Shown piece by piece: positions 11,726 to 21,748 of a DNA stretch of 64,000 nucleotides. The stretch's first letter is position 1. Each line of letters opens with the position of its first letter. A program made the position numbers and the translations under genes. Where the stretch lies: contig NZ_JAPDIA010000007.1 in NCBI RefSeq assembly GCF_029525575.1, positions 1,098,804 through 1,162,803 on the forward strand. Reading direction: 5' to 3'. The notes under the pieces are model-generated. The model made no database searches and was not told the DNA's origin. It was given only the letters and a program-made list of their open reading frames with translations. The DNA comes from Cohnella rhizosphaerae. Its GTDB lineage: Bacteria > Bacillota > Bacilli > Paenibacillales > Paenibacillaceae.

Positions 11726-14700
11726 ATGAGAGATTCAAGTGTATACGCAACAGCCGCAATTGAAACCCCGAGGCGTCGATGGAGGTTGGCTTGGCTGTCC
11801 ATTCTGGCAGTCGTATCGCTGTTGACGGGCAGTCTCGGACTTGGGCATCTCGCTTTTGCCGCCAGTCCGGCCGCGCCGACGGCGCAGGGGCTGGAAGAGA
11901 GCGTGAAGGCGAGCGACTACACGTCGGGAGCGACCTTGAAGCTGTATTTGTCCACGAGCGCGACGCCGGTGGCGACGGCGCCGAACGTGACGGCAACGAC
12001 GTATACGTTCGAAAATGTGGCGCCGAACAGCGACGGCTATTATGTCACGCAGACGGTCGCAGGCGAGGAGAGCGTGAATTCGAGCTTCGTCGGCGTTAGT
12101 CTGCGGACGCCGACGGCAACGGCGGGCGTCGGTTATGTGACGGTCGGAAATATTTATTCCGGCGCTGCCGTGACGTTGTACGAGACGGCTACCAACCAGG
12201 CGGTCTCGGCAACGCCGACGGACCCGGGCGGCGGCACGCTGAAGTACGAGGGACTGGAGGCGCGCAAGTCCTACTATGCGGTTCAGCAGATCAACGGCGT
12301 CTTGAGCCTTGGTTCGTCGTATGCGACCGTGCAGCCGGCGATTCCGCCCGCGCCGACGGCGCAAGGGCTGGAAGAGAGCGTGAAGGCGAGCGACTACGCG
12401 TCGGGAGCGACCTTGAAGCTGTATTTGTCTACAAGCGGAACGCCGGCGGCCACAGTGCCGAACGTGACCTCGCCTACGTATACGTTCGAAGACGTGACGC
12501 CGAACAGCGACGGCTATTATGTCACGCAGACGGTCGCCGGGGGAGGAAAGCTTGAATTCGAGCTTCGTCGGCGTTAGTCTGCGGACGCCTACGGCGACGG
12601 CGGGCGTCGGTTATGTGACGGTCGGAAATATTTATTCCGGCGCGGACGTGACGCTGTACGAGACGGCTACCAACCAGGCGGTCTCGGCAACGCCGACGGA
12701 CCCGGGCGACGGTACGCTGAAGTACGAGGGACTCGAGGCGCGCAAGTCCTACTATGCGGTCCAAGAGATCAATGGCGTAGCGAGTCAAGGTTCGATCGGC
12801 GCGACCGTGCAGCCGGCGATTCCGGCCGCGCCGACGGCGCAGGGGCTGGAAGAGAGCGTGAAGGCGAGCGACTACACGTCCGGAGCGACCTTGAAGCTGT
12901 ATTTGTCCACAAGCGCGACGCCGGTGGCGACGGCGCCGAACGTGACGGCAACGACGTATACGTTCGAAAATGTGGCGCCGAACAGCAGCGGCTACTACGT
13001 CACGCAGACGGTCGCCGGGGGAGGAAAGCTTGAATTCGAGCTTCGTGGGCGTTAGTCTGCGGACGCCGACGGCGACGGCGGGCGTCGGTTACGTGACGGT
13101 CGGAAATATTTATTCCGGCGCTGCCGTGACGTTGTACGAGACGACTACCAACCAGGCGGTCTCGGCAACGCCGACGGACCCGGGCGACGGTACGCTGAAG
13201 TACGAGGGACTGGAGGCGCGCAAGTCTTATTATGCGGTCCAGGAGATCAATGGCGTAGCGAGTCAGGGTTCGATCGGCGCGACCGTGCAGCCGGCGATTC
13301 CGGCTGCGCCGACGGCGCAAGGGCTTGAAGAGAGCGTGAAGGCGAGCGACTACACGTCGGGAGCGACCTTGAAGCTGTATTTGTCTACAAGCGCGACGCC
13401 GGTGGCGACGGCGCCGAACGTGACGGCAACGACGTATACGTTCGAAAATGTGGAGCCGAACGGCGGCGGCTACTACGTCACGCAGACGGTCGCAGGCGAG
13501 GAGAGCCTGAACTCGAGCTTCGTCGGAGCGAGCCTGCGTATGCCGACAGCGACGGCCGGCGTCGGTTATGTAACCGTCGGCAACATTTATCCCGGGGCAG
13601 CCGTGACGTTGTACGAGGCGGATTCCAACGCAGCCGTTACGGCAGCGCCGACGGACTCGGGCGACGGAACGCTGAAGTATGAGGGACTCGAGGCGCGCAA
13701 GTCCTACTATGCGGTCCAAGAGATCAACGGCGTAGCGAGCTCCGGATCGCCATACGCGACCGTGCAGCCGGCGATTCCGGCCGCGCCGACGGCGCAAGGG
13801 CTTGAAGAGAGCGTGAAGGCGAGCGACTACACGTCCGGAGCGACCTTGAAGCTGTATTTGTCCACTGGCGGAGCGCCTGTGGCGACGGCGACCAGCGTGG
13901 CCGGGACGACCTATACGTTTGAAAATGTCGTGCCGAATCACGATCAGTACTACGTCACGCAGACGGTTGGCGGAGAGGAAAGCGAAAACTCCGTTTTCGT
14001 GAACGCAAGTCTGCGCACGCCGACGGCCGCAGCCGGCGTCGGTTATGTGGATATTCACAATGTTTATCCCGGCGCAACCGTGATCTTGTACGATTATGAG
14101 ACGAATACGGCGGTTGAAGCCGAGCCGGACATGCTGGACGACGGATCGGTCCGGTTTGACGGTCTGACGCCTGGCAGGTCCTATTACGGGGTTCAGCGCA
14201 TTAACGGTACTGTCAGCGAGCCCACGCGGATCGTCACGCTTCCGAGATCGCCCGATGCGCCGAAGGATGTCGCGGCCGTCGCCGGCAACGGGCAGGCGAC
14301 GATTACGTTTACGCCTCCCGAGGAGGATGGCGGCGCGCCGATTACGGGATACGAAGTGATGGCCAATCCGGGGAATATCGTCGCGGTCGGAACGGGCAGT
14401 CCGATCGTCGTGACCGGATTGACCAACGGCGTGAGCTATACGTTTACGGTCAAGGCGATCAACGCCGCGGGCAGCAGCGAGGCTTCCGAGCCTTCGAGCG
14501 CGGTTTCGCCCTGGGAGCCGGTCTTCTCGAATGTGTCGACCCGGCCGATCCTTATTCTGATTAACGGACGTACCGAAAACATCGGCCAAGCGAGCGAGAC
14601 GGCTGCAGGCGGCCGATCGGTGCTTACCTTGACGGTGGACGAGCGGCTGCTGGCCGACAAGCTCGCCGCCGAGGGAGCGGGAGCCGTCATCACGCTGCCC

Positions 14701-15789
14701 ATGCCGGGCGGCTCCGACGTGAATCGTGCAGAGCTGAACGGAAGGATGGTCCAAAGCCTCATCGATCATGCGGCCGTGCTGGTCGTTCAAGCCGGACAGG
14801 CTTCCTATACGCTGCCTGCTGCGCAGATCGATCTGAGCCGGCTTGCCCGGCAGCTCGGCGCACCGGAGGATTTGTCCGGCGTCATGCTGAGGATCGAGAT
14901 TGCCAAGCCGACCGCGGATGAGCTGGAGGCGATGTCGGCTGCGGCGAAAAAGGACAATTTATCGATTGTCGCTTCCCCGATCGCATTTAAAGTAAGTGCG
15001 GCGTATGGGGAACAATCCGTTGAAGTGACAACGTTCGGCAAATACGTAACGCGTACGATCGCGCTGCCCGGCCAGGCAGACGCCGAGCGGTTGACCACGG
15101 CGGTCGTACTGGAGAAGGATGGTACGCTGCGTCACGTTCCGACGAAGCTCGTTGTCGCAGACGGCAAGTATTTTGCGACAATAAACAGTTTGACAAACAG
15201 CTTGTACGCGGTCGTCTGGCATCCGCTATCGTTCGCCGATGTCGCGAACCACTGGGCGAAGCAGGCGGTCGAAGATCTGGGTGCGCGGATGATCGTCGAG
15301 GGCGACAGCGGCGTCTTCGATCCCGATCGGGACGTGACGCGCGCGGAGTTCGCCGCGATACTCGCGAGAGGCCTAGGTCTTCGTCTTGAGGCAGGAGCGT
15401 CTGCTTACACCGATGTTGGGCCGTCCGACTGGTTCGCGGGCGCGATCGGCGCGGTCCAAACGTACGGCCTCATCGAAGGCTTCGAAGACGGATCTTTCCG
15501 GCCGAATGACAAGATGAGCCGGGAGCAGGCGATGACGCTGCTCGCCAGGGCGATGTCGATCACCGGGCTGGCTCCGGACCAGGCGGGCACAGCCGCCGCG
15601 GGAACGCTTCAGACCTATGCGGACGGGCGAGCTGTCTCCGATTGGGCGGCGGACAGCATCGCCGCTTGCCTGAAGGCCGGCCTCGTGGGCGGGAGAAGCG
15701 ATAAGCTGCTGGCGCCCCAAGCGACGGTCACGAGAGCCGAAGCGGCGACGATGATTCAAAGATTGCTGAAGCAGTCCGGATTGATCTAG
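11726..15789 (+). CDS. Large SLH-domain surface protein with five long repeats (two +1 frame breaks)
   Basis: With two breaks corrected (five G at 12539-12543 and 13017-13021, each expected to be four) the protein has 1353 residues. It starts with a basic region and a signal peptide ending near LAFAASP (about residue 46). Five tandem repeats of 159 residues follow; their PTAQGLEESVKASDY motifs begin near 11874, 12351, 12829, 13307 and 13784. The fifth is the most diverged. A fibronectin type III domain lies at about 14250-14520, then a region of about 230 residues of unknown fold, then three SLH domains (FADVANHWAKQ, YTDVGPSDWFAG, YADGRAVSDWAAD) that bind pyruvylated cell-wall polymer. It is secreted and non-covalently wall-bound. 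Each repeat may be two Ig-like halves. The role is unknown; adhesion or an S-layer function would fit. Both breaks fall at the same point of repeats 2 and 3. Confidence 0.85.
11874..14250 (+). repeat. Five tandem 477-bp repeats inside the SLH protein gene
   Basis: GGCGCA anchors at 11881, 12358, 12836, 13314 and 13791 are 477, 478, 478 and 477 bp apart; the two 478 values include the extra G of the frame breaks. Copies 1-4 are nearly identical over long stretches, which suggests recent duplication or gene conversion and makes the region hard to assemble from short reads. Confidence 0.9.
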
Positions 15790-15826
15790 CTTTCTGTCGA
15801 ATGCAGCCTTCTGCTGCGACGCTTTT

Positions 15827-15868
15827 ATCGCTCCGCCAGCTCTAGCGAGCTTGCGGGGCGATTTTTTA
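15827..15868 (+). terminator. Rho-independent terminator after the SLH gene
   Basis: ATCGCTCCGC pairs with GCGGGGCGAT and is followed by TTTTTT. Confidence 0.8.
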
Positions 15869-15960
15869 TTTCCACTGCAGACATCGGCCGCTTTGAGGTG
15901 CGTTTTGGCTTGACCGGTCGCCTTCGGACGCTTTTGGCGTCTAGCCTGGGAGCGAGCTCC

Positions 15961-16849
15961 CTATACCCCAAGCTTCCCTCGCATAAAGTCGATAAAAGCG
16001 GCGGCCTGACGGACGGGGATATCCTCTTTACGGTACACGAGGCAGATCCGGCGGACGCTGACCTTGCCCGGCAGCGCCCGCAGCGCGAGCTCGCCGGACA
16101 GCTCCTCCCGGCGCGCGCTGCGCCGCGGCAGAATGCCGATCCCCATGCCGTGCTTGACGGCTTCCTTGATCGTCTCGATCGCGCCGAGCTCCATTCGGAT
16201 CTGCCAGTTCAAGCCGTTCTCCGCCGCCCATCGCTCGGATAACCTGCGCGAGGTCGAGCCGCCCTCGTGCACGAGGAACGGCTGGCCCTGCAGGTCCTCG
16301 ATCCCGAGCTCCCCCCGCGGCCAGCGGGTGAAAGGGCGCAAACGCCAGCGTCAGCGGATCCTCGCCGAGCGGGATGACGTTAAACGCGGGATACGGCTCC
16401 TCGGACAGCGAGACGACGGCGACGTCGACCTCGAAGCTTTCGAGCAGGGCGAGCGCGTCGCCGGCCTGCTTGACCGTGAGCGTCGGCAGCGCCAGCGGGT
16501 ACTGCATCTGGAATTCCGCCAGATAAGCGGGCAGGAAGTAGGTGGCCGGCGTATAGCTGGCCCCGATCTTCAGCCTGCCGCGGCCCTGCTCGCGGTAGTC
16601 GGCCATCAGCTGCGAGGCTTCGTCCAGCAGCGCCGAGATTTTGGCGGCATAGGGGAGCAGCGCCTCGCCCGCATCGGTCAGGCGTACGCGTCCGGCCTGC
16701 TTGCGGAACAGCGAGAGGCCTGCCGACTGCTCGAGCTTCTGCAGGTGAAAGGTGACGGTGGGCTGCTTCAAGCCGAGCGCGGCGGCGACCTCCGTCAGGC
16801 TGCGGCCATCCGCGGCTTGCATGAATATTCGCAGTTGTTGGGGATTCAC
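15961..16849 (-). CDS. LysR family transcriptional regulator (one +1 frame break)
   Basis: Corrected length 295 residues. The break is at six C on the plus strand (16311-16316); with five, the sequence reads ...PLAAGELGIEDLQGQPFLVHEGG... The N-terminal winged helix-turn-helix (MNPQQLRIFMQAADGRSLTEVAAALGLKQPTVTFHL..., written here only in part) is typical: LRIFMQAADGRSLTEVAAAL then QPTVTFHLQKLE. The effector domain starts near residue 90. It is divergently placed from the ABC importer at 17034 with 184 bp between, the standard arrangement for a LysR regulator and its target. The effector is unknown. A 15-bp dyad at 16900 is the likely operator. Confidence 0.88.
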
Positions 16850-16899
16850 GAAGCATTCGCCTCTTTTTTATCGTCGGATGGATACAAGCTACTGTAAAT

Positions 16900-16914
16900 A
16901 TAGATTCTATCTAT
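16900..16914. promoter_or_regulatory. Candidate LysR operator
   Basis: ATAGAT-TCT-ATCTAT is a perfect six-base inverted repeat of the T-N11-A type bound by LysR proteins. It lies in the AT-rich divergent intergenic region; a half-site ATAGAT recurs at 16931-16936. Confidence 0.5.
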
Positions 16915-17033
16915 GATTTTATCAATATACATAGATGATATTTAACTTCGATTTGTTATCCGCTTTACGTCATGCTGACAAACCCCCTTTAAAGTGAAGG
17001 TATCACGAACGATAACGAGGGGGATATCGAAAA

Positions 17034-18182
17034 ATGAATCTCACGCACCACCGCAAGCTCGCAGCATTGGCGCTCGTCGGCTTGTCCTTGACCGCAGCTG
17101 GCTGCGGCAACGCGAACAACAACAACAACGCGGGCGCCGCGGCTGCCACGGCTTCGGACAGCGCCGCGCCGTCGTCCGCCGCGGCATCTCCATCCGCGAC
17201 CGCAGTCGCATCGCCTTCCGAGAGCGCGAGCGCATCGACGCCGGCCGGCAACGGCGAGACGCTGACGGTCTACCTCAACGACTTCGACGACATCGTCAAG
17301 CCGATGTTCGAAGCGCAAACCGGCTACAAGCTCAACATCGTCAGCGGCAACGGCGCGGAGATCATGTCCCGCATCGAAGCCGAGAAGGGCAATCCGCACT
17401 GGGACGTCGTCTGGATGGACGCGATGCCTTCGATAGAGGGTCTTGGTAAAGCGGGGCAGCTACTGGAAGGCTGGGAACCTGCTGCAGCAGCGGGCCTGAC
17501 GGACTTTGCCAAGACGTTCGTGCCCGCGAACAAGGCGTACTACCCGACCGGCGCGCATGCCGCAGGCGTCATCGTCTACAATACGAAGTCGTTCGGCGCG
17601 GCCGACGCGCCGAAGCGCTGGGCGGACCTCGCCGACGCGAAGTACAAGGGTACCGTCGGCATGGCCGACCCCGCGGTAGCGGCGCCCGCTTATCCGTTCG
17701 TGTCGTGGTTTTTCCAGGACAAAGGGATCGAAGGCGGCCAATCTTACTTCGACGGCGTGTTCAAAAACGGCGCGCACGTCTATCCGAAAAACCCGAACGT
17801 CGCCAAGGCGCTCACGGGCGGCGAGATCAAAGTCGCGGCGCTCCAGGAGAGCAACGCGTACACGCTCAAGAACGACGGCGAGCCGATCGAGATCGTCTGG
17901 CCGGAAGAAGGGGCGCCGGCTTCGGTACGCGTCGCGGCGATCCAGAAGAACAGCGCGCATCAGGACGCGGCCAAGGCGTTCGTCGCGTTCCTGCTCGATC
18001 CGAAGACGCAGCAGGCGCTGATCGATCAGGGCGACGAGAGCTATTTCGAGCCGAGCGTCGCGGGCGTGACCGTGAAGGCGGACCGCAATCCAAGCGCCAA
18101 GCTCGTGGCGGCGGACGCATCGTGGGCGTCGGAGCATGAAGCGGAGATCAAGCAGTGGTTCGCCGATCGCTCGGTGAAATAA
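17034..18182 (+). CDS. ABC importer substrate-binding lipoprotein (iron/phosphonate/thiamine type)
   Basis: 382 residues. The signal peptide ends in the lipobox LTAAGC (Cys about residue 23), so it is a lipid-anchored extracellular receptor. An unusually long Ala/Ser/Pro-rich linker (about residues 24-75) precedes a type II periplasmic-binding fold starting TLTVYLNDFDDIVKPMFEAQ. The VVWMDAMPSIEGL and GVIVYNTKSFG blocks match the family that binds ferric iron, thiamine, 2-aminoethylphosphonate or phosphoglycerate. The substrate cannot be fixed. The nearby phosphoesterase makes a phosphorus compound a reasonable guess. GAGGGGG lies upstream of ATG 17034. The permease begins one base after the stop codon. 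Confidence 0.85.
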   Translation: MNLTHHRKLAALALVGLSLTAAGCGNANNNNNAGAAAATASDSAAPSSAAASPSATAVASPSESASASTPAGNGETLTVYLNDFDDIVKPMFEAQTGYKLNIVSGNGAEIMSRIEAEKGNPHWDVVWMDAMPSIEGLGKAGQLLEGWEPAAAAGLTDFAKTFVPANKAYYPTGAHAAGVIVYNTKSFGAADAPKRWADLADAKYKGTVGMADPAVAAPAYPFVSWFFQDKGIEGGQSYFDGVFKNGAHVYPKNPNVAKALTGGEIKVAALQESNAYTLKNDGEPIEIVWPEEGAPASVRVAAIQKNSAHQDAAKAFVAFLLDPKTQQALIDQGDESYFEPSVAGVTVKADRNPSAKLVAADASWASEHEAEIKQWFADRSVK

Positions 18183-18183
18183 C

Positions 18184-19878
18184 ATGCGCTTTACGATTTT
18201 CGCTCACGGAAGCAGAACGGGCTGGCTGGTGCTGGCCCTTCTTGTTTTGCTGATCATGCTCCCGCTCGCCGCGGTCGTCATTCAGGTGCTGCTGCCCGGC
18301 TTCTTCTTCGGCAGCCGCCGGATCGGCGATCTCTCGTTGCTTGGCGATATGTTCCGCCGTCCGCTCTGGTATTTGTCGCTCAAAAACACGCTGGTCCTCG
18401 GCCTCGGCACGACGGCGCTCGGAACCGCGATCGGCGCGGCGCTCGCGACCGCGCGCTCCCGCTGGTCGTTCCCCGGCGCGCGTCTGCTCGACGGCGCGGT
18501 ATGGCTGCTCATCGTGACGCCGTCGTTCATCCTCGCGCAGGGCTGGGTCATGTTCGCCGCGTCCGACGGTCTCGCCGCGTCCTGGCTCGGCTGGCGCTGG
18601 GTTCACGACGCCGTCTTTACGCCAGCGGGCCTGATCGCGGTCATGTCTTTAAGCAAATTTCCGTTCGCCTACCTGGCCGTCTATTCCGCGCTCGAATGGA
18701 AGATGGAACGCCTGGGCGAAGCCGGACGCCTGAACGGCGGCAGCGCCTGGACCGTCTGGCGCACGATCGAGGCGCCGCTGCTGCTGCCCGCCTACTGTTC
18801 GGGCGCGCTGCTCGTCTTCATGGACACCGTCGGCGATTTCGGCCTGCCGGCTTCCATCGCGGCCGTGTTCCGCTTCCCGACGCTGCCGTACTCGATCTAC
18901 TCGGCGCTGTACACCTCACCGATCCGGTTCGATATGGCCGGCGTGCTGTCGTTCTATCTCGTCGTGCTGATCGCGCTGGCGATGAGCGTGCAGTTCTGGG
19001 CGCTGCGCCGGGCGCGCTTCGACTTCCTCGGCGGCCGGGCGACGCGGGCCAGGGCCGAGCGGCCGCGCCGGGGCGCCTGGCTGCTGGCCGCCGGCAATTT
19101 CATCCTGCTTGCGATCGCGGTAGGCATTCCTTTAGGCGCCAACCTGCTGACGTCGATTACCCGTCCCGGCCAATCCGGCGGCACGGCGTTTACGCTGAAC
19201 CACTACCGGGAGCTGTTCGTGTCGGGCGGGCAGTTGACGGACGCGCTGCTGCATTCGCTCTCGATCGCGGCGTTCGCCGCCATCGTCGGCCTGTTCGTCG
19301 GCTTGCTCGTCGCTTACGTGCTGACCTATTCGAAGTTTAAGCTGAAGCGTGCGATCGACGTCATCTCGCTCGTCTCGCTGGCGGTCCCTGGTGTCGTGCT
19401 CGGCATCGGCTACATCTTTATTTGGAACCAATCCTGGCTCGAGCGGATCGGGCTGCTGCTCTACGGCAAGCCGGCTATCCTCGTGCTTGCGGGCGTCGCG
19501 GGCGCCATTCCGGTCATCACCCGGATCGTGACGGGAGCGATGGCGAAGGTACCGCAGGGGCTGCTGTCGGCGGCGCAAATGCAGGGCGCCTCGTTCTCGC
19601 GCAGAGTCAGGACGATCCTGCTGCCGCTGCTGCGCGGCGCGCTGCTCTCCGCCGCGCTGGCGGCGTTCGGGGCCAGCGTCTTTGACCTGGCGATGACTTC
19701 GATTCTGTTCCCGCCCAACTTCATGACATTGCCCGTCGTCATCAACAAGGCGTTCGAGGACCTGAACTTCGGCTACGCCGCAGCCGCGACGTTAACCGGA
19801 GGTACCGCCGTCGTCGCACTCATCCTCATCATGGAGCGATTGTTCAAACCGAAGGAAGCAAGGAGGCCAAGTCGTTGA
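18184..19878 (+). CDS. ABC importer permease, fused two-domain type
   Basis: 564 residues with about 12 membrane segments. Two copies of the binding-protein-dependent permease domain are joined in one chain, as in ferric-iron and phosphonate importers. EAA-loop sequences that contact the ATPase are visible in each half: EAGRLNGGSAWTVWRTIEAP at about residue 180 and AAQMQGASFSRRVRTILLP at about residue 465. It overlaps the ATPase start by four bases (TTGA), so translation is coupled. Confidence 0.9.
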   Translation: MRFTIFAHGSRTGWLVLALLVLLIMLPLAAVVIQVLLPGFFFGSRRIGDLSLLGDMFRRPLWYLSLKNTLVLGLGTTALGTAIGAALATARSRWSFPGARLLDGAVWLLIVTPSFILAQGWVMFAASDGLAASWLGWRWVHDAVFTPAGLIAVMSLSKFPFAYLAVYSALEWKMERLGEAGRLNGGSAWTVWRTIEAPLLLPAYCSGALLVFMDTVGDFGLPASIAAVFRFPTLPYSIYSALYTSPIRFDMAGVLSFYLVVLIALAMSVQFWALRRARFDFLGGRATRARAERPRRGAWLLAAGNFILLAIAVGIPLGANLLTSITRPGQSGGTAFTLNHYRELFVSGGQLTDALLHSLSIAAFAAIVGLFVGLLVAYVLTYSKFKLKRAIDVISLVSLAVPGVVLGIGYIFIWNQSWLERIGLLLYGKPAILVLAGVAGAIPVITRIVTGAMAKVPQGLLSAAQMQGASFSRRVRTILLPLLRGALLSAALAAFGASVFDLAMTSILFPPNFMTLPVVINKAFEDLNFGYAAAATLTGGTAVVALILIMERLFKPKEARRPSR

Positions 19879-21054
19879 ATACAATCCTAGAGATCCGTCA
19901 GCTTCACAAGTCCTACGCGGGCCAGCCTGCGCTTCGGGGCATCGACTTCAGCGTCTCCCGCGGGCAGATCATCAGCGTGCTCGGCCCGTCCGGCTGCGGC
20001 AAGTCCACGCTGCTTCAGCTCATCGCAGGCCTGCAGCAGCCCGACGGCGGCGAGGTGCGGCTGCGCGGCGAGGCCGTGTCCACGGCTTCGAAGCTCGTGC
20101 CCCCGGAGAAGCGGGGCATCAACATGGTGTTCCAGGATTACGCGTTATGGCCGCACATGAGCGTTTACGACAACATTTCGTACGGGTTAAAAAGAAAGAA
20201 GGCGGCGTCCGCGGACATTCGAGCCAAGGTCGGGGGAGCTGCTGCGTCTGCTGCATTTGGAGCCGTTCGCCGAGCGTCTGCCCGCTCAGCTTTCCGGCGG
20301 CCAGCAGCAGCGCGTGGCGATCGCGCGCGCCCTGGCGACGCAGCCGGACCTGCTGCTGCTCGACGAGCCGATGTCCAATCTCGACATGAGGCTGCGCATC
20401 GAGATGCGGACGGAGCTGTCGTACCTGCTGCGCAAGCTGGGGACGACCGTTTTCCATGTGACGCACGACCCCGAAGAGGCGTTCGCGATGGCGGACCGGC
20501 TCGTCATCATGCGCAGCGGCGGCATCGACCAGATCGACAGTCCCGAGGCCTGCTATGGCCGGCCCGCGACGGCGTCCGTCGCTTCGCTGCTAGGCGCGGG
20601 CAACCGGCTTGCGGGACCGATCGCCGAAGGCGGGACGGCGCCCGCCATCCGTCTGGAAGGCGCCTTCGTCGCCGGCCGGACGGCGTCCGATTGGAGCGCT
20701 CGCCGTCCGTCGGAACCGGCGATCGCGCTGTTTCGGCCGGATGCGGCCGCCTGGGAGACCGAGGACGCCCGGGCTTCCGACCCGGGAGCCGAGGTCGCCG
20801 CGGGGGCGGAGGCCGGAACTGCCGGCTCCCGCGAGGCCGGGGTCTTCGCGCCGCCGGCCTTCAACCGGCTGGCCGCCCGCATCGCGCACAGCGCCTTCGA
20901 AGGCAATCGCTGGCGCGTGCTGGCGGAGACCGGGACCGGCGACATGCTTTCTTTATTTCATCATGAGCCTCTGAAGGCGGGCACGCGCGGCTGGCTGCGT
21001 TTTCCCGTCGACGAGACCTACTTGTACCCGGCGGACGCCGGCAGCGAAAGGTAG
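19875..21054 (+). CDS. ABC importer ATPase (one +1 frame break)
   Basis: Corrected length 392 residues. The break is at five G (20232-20236); with four G the text reads ...IRAKVGELLRLLHLEPFAERL... Walker A is GPSGCGKST, the Q-loop VFQDYALWP, the signature LSGGQQQR, Walker B LLLLDEP and the switch histidine in HVTHDPEEA. About 150 C-terminal residues form a TOBE-like regulatory part rich in Ala and Arg. It starts at TTG 19875, overlapping the permease stop, with AAGGAGGCC upstream. Energises import together with the two genes before it. Confidence 0.9.
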
Positions 21055-21064
21055 AAGAATCGAC

Positions 21065-21701
21065 ATGACCCGCATACTCGTCATCTCGGATATACACGGC
21101 CACGCGGCGGCGATGCGTTCGTTGCTGCGCATGGCCGAATACGCGCCGGGCAAAGATCGGCTATACCTGCTCGGCGATTTTATCAACCGGGAGCGGGAGA
21201 GTTGGCCTGCGCTCAAGGAAGCGATGACGCTTGTGAAGGAGGGCGCGCGCGCCGTGCTCGGCAACATGGAGCGGTGGCTGCTCGACGTCTCCGGGCGCGG
21301 CGAAGGCCTGCCAGCGGAGTCGGAGGAGCTGCGTTTCCTGCGCGAGACGCCTTTGTATTGGCAGGACGAGCGCTTTCTGTTCGCCCATGCCGGCATCCGC
21401 CCTGGCTTGCCGCCGGCCAAGCAGAGCGCCGCGGATCTGACCGAGATTCGCGGCGACTTCTGGGCGGACGGCGGCCCGCTGCCGTACACGGTCGTCTTCG
21501 GCCACACGCCGACCTTCAAGCTTGGCGCGCCGGCAGGCGAGCTGTGGCTGGGCCGCGACCGGATCGGAATCGACACGGGCGCGAAGCACGGCTTGCCGCC
21601 TTACGCTCGTCGACTTGACCAACCGGCTGGCCTATTCCTGCGGCGTAGCGCGTGAACGCCAGCCGAGCGATTGCCGCCTGTCTTCCTGGGCGATCAAATA
21701 A
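21065..21701 (+). CDS. Metallophosphoesterase (probable +1 frame break near the end)
   Basis: Calcineurin-type phosphoesterase. Metal-binding motifs are intact: SDIHGH at the N-terminus, LGDFINRE, GNMERW, FAHAGIRP and FGHTP. As read, the frame ends at 21655 with an unlikely tail; one base fewer near 21597-21600 gives ...KHGLPLTLVDLTNRLAYSCGV... and a stop at 21701, about 211 residues. It begins 11 bp after the ABC ATPase and is probably in the same operon, which hints that the transported compound carries a phosphate or phosphonate group. The substrate is not known. Confidence 0.8.
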
Positions 21702-21714
21702 ACGGAATATCCGA

Positions 21715-21738
21715 GCCGCCGAAGTTCCGGCGGCTTTT
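21715..21738. terminator. Terminator between convergent genes
   Basis: GCCGCCG pairs with CGGCGGC, followed by TTTT on the plus strand. It lies between the phosphoesterase and the VanW gene. Confidence 0.7.
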
Positions 21739-21748
21739 CGCCATTCCC

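Noticed and set aside
12539..13021. Programmed ribosomal frameshifting at the G-runs
   Set aside because: No slippery heptamer with a downstream pseudoknot is apparent, and the same +1 in runs of A, T and G across unrelated genes fits sequence error better.
13000..14790. 596-codon open frame antisense to the SLH gene
   Set aside because: A shadow frame over the repeats; composition is Arg/His-rich without any domain.
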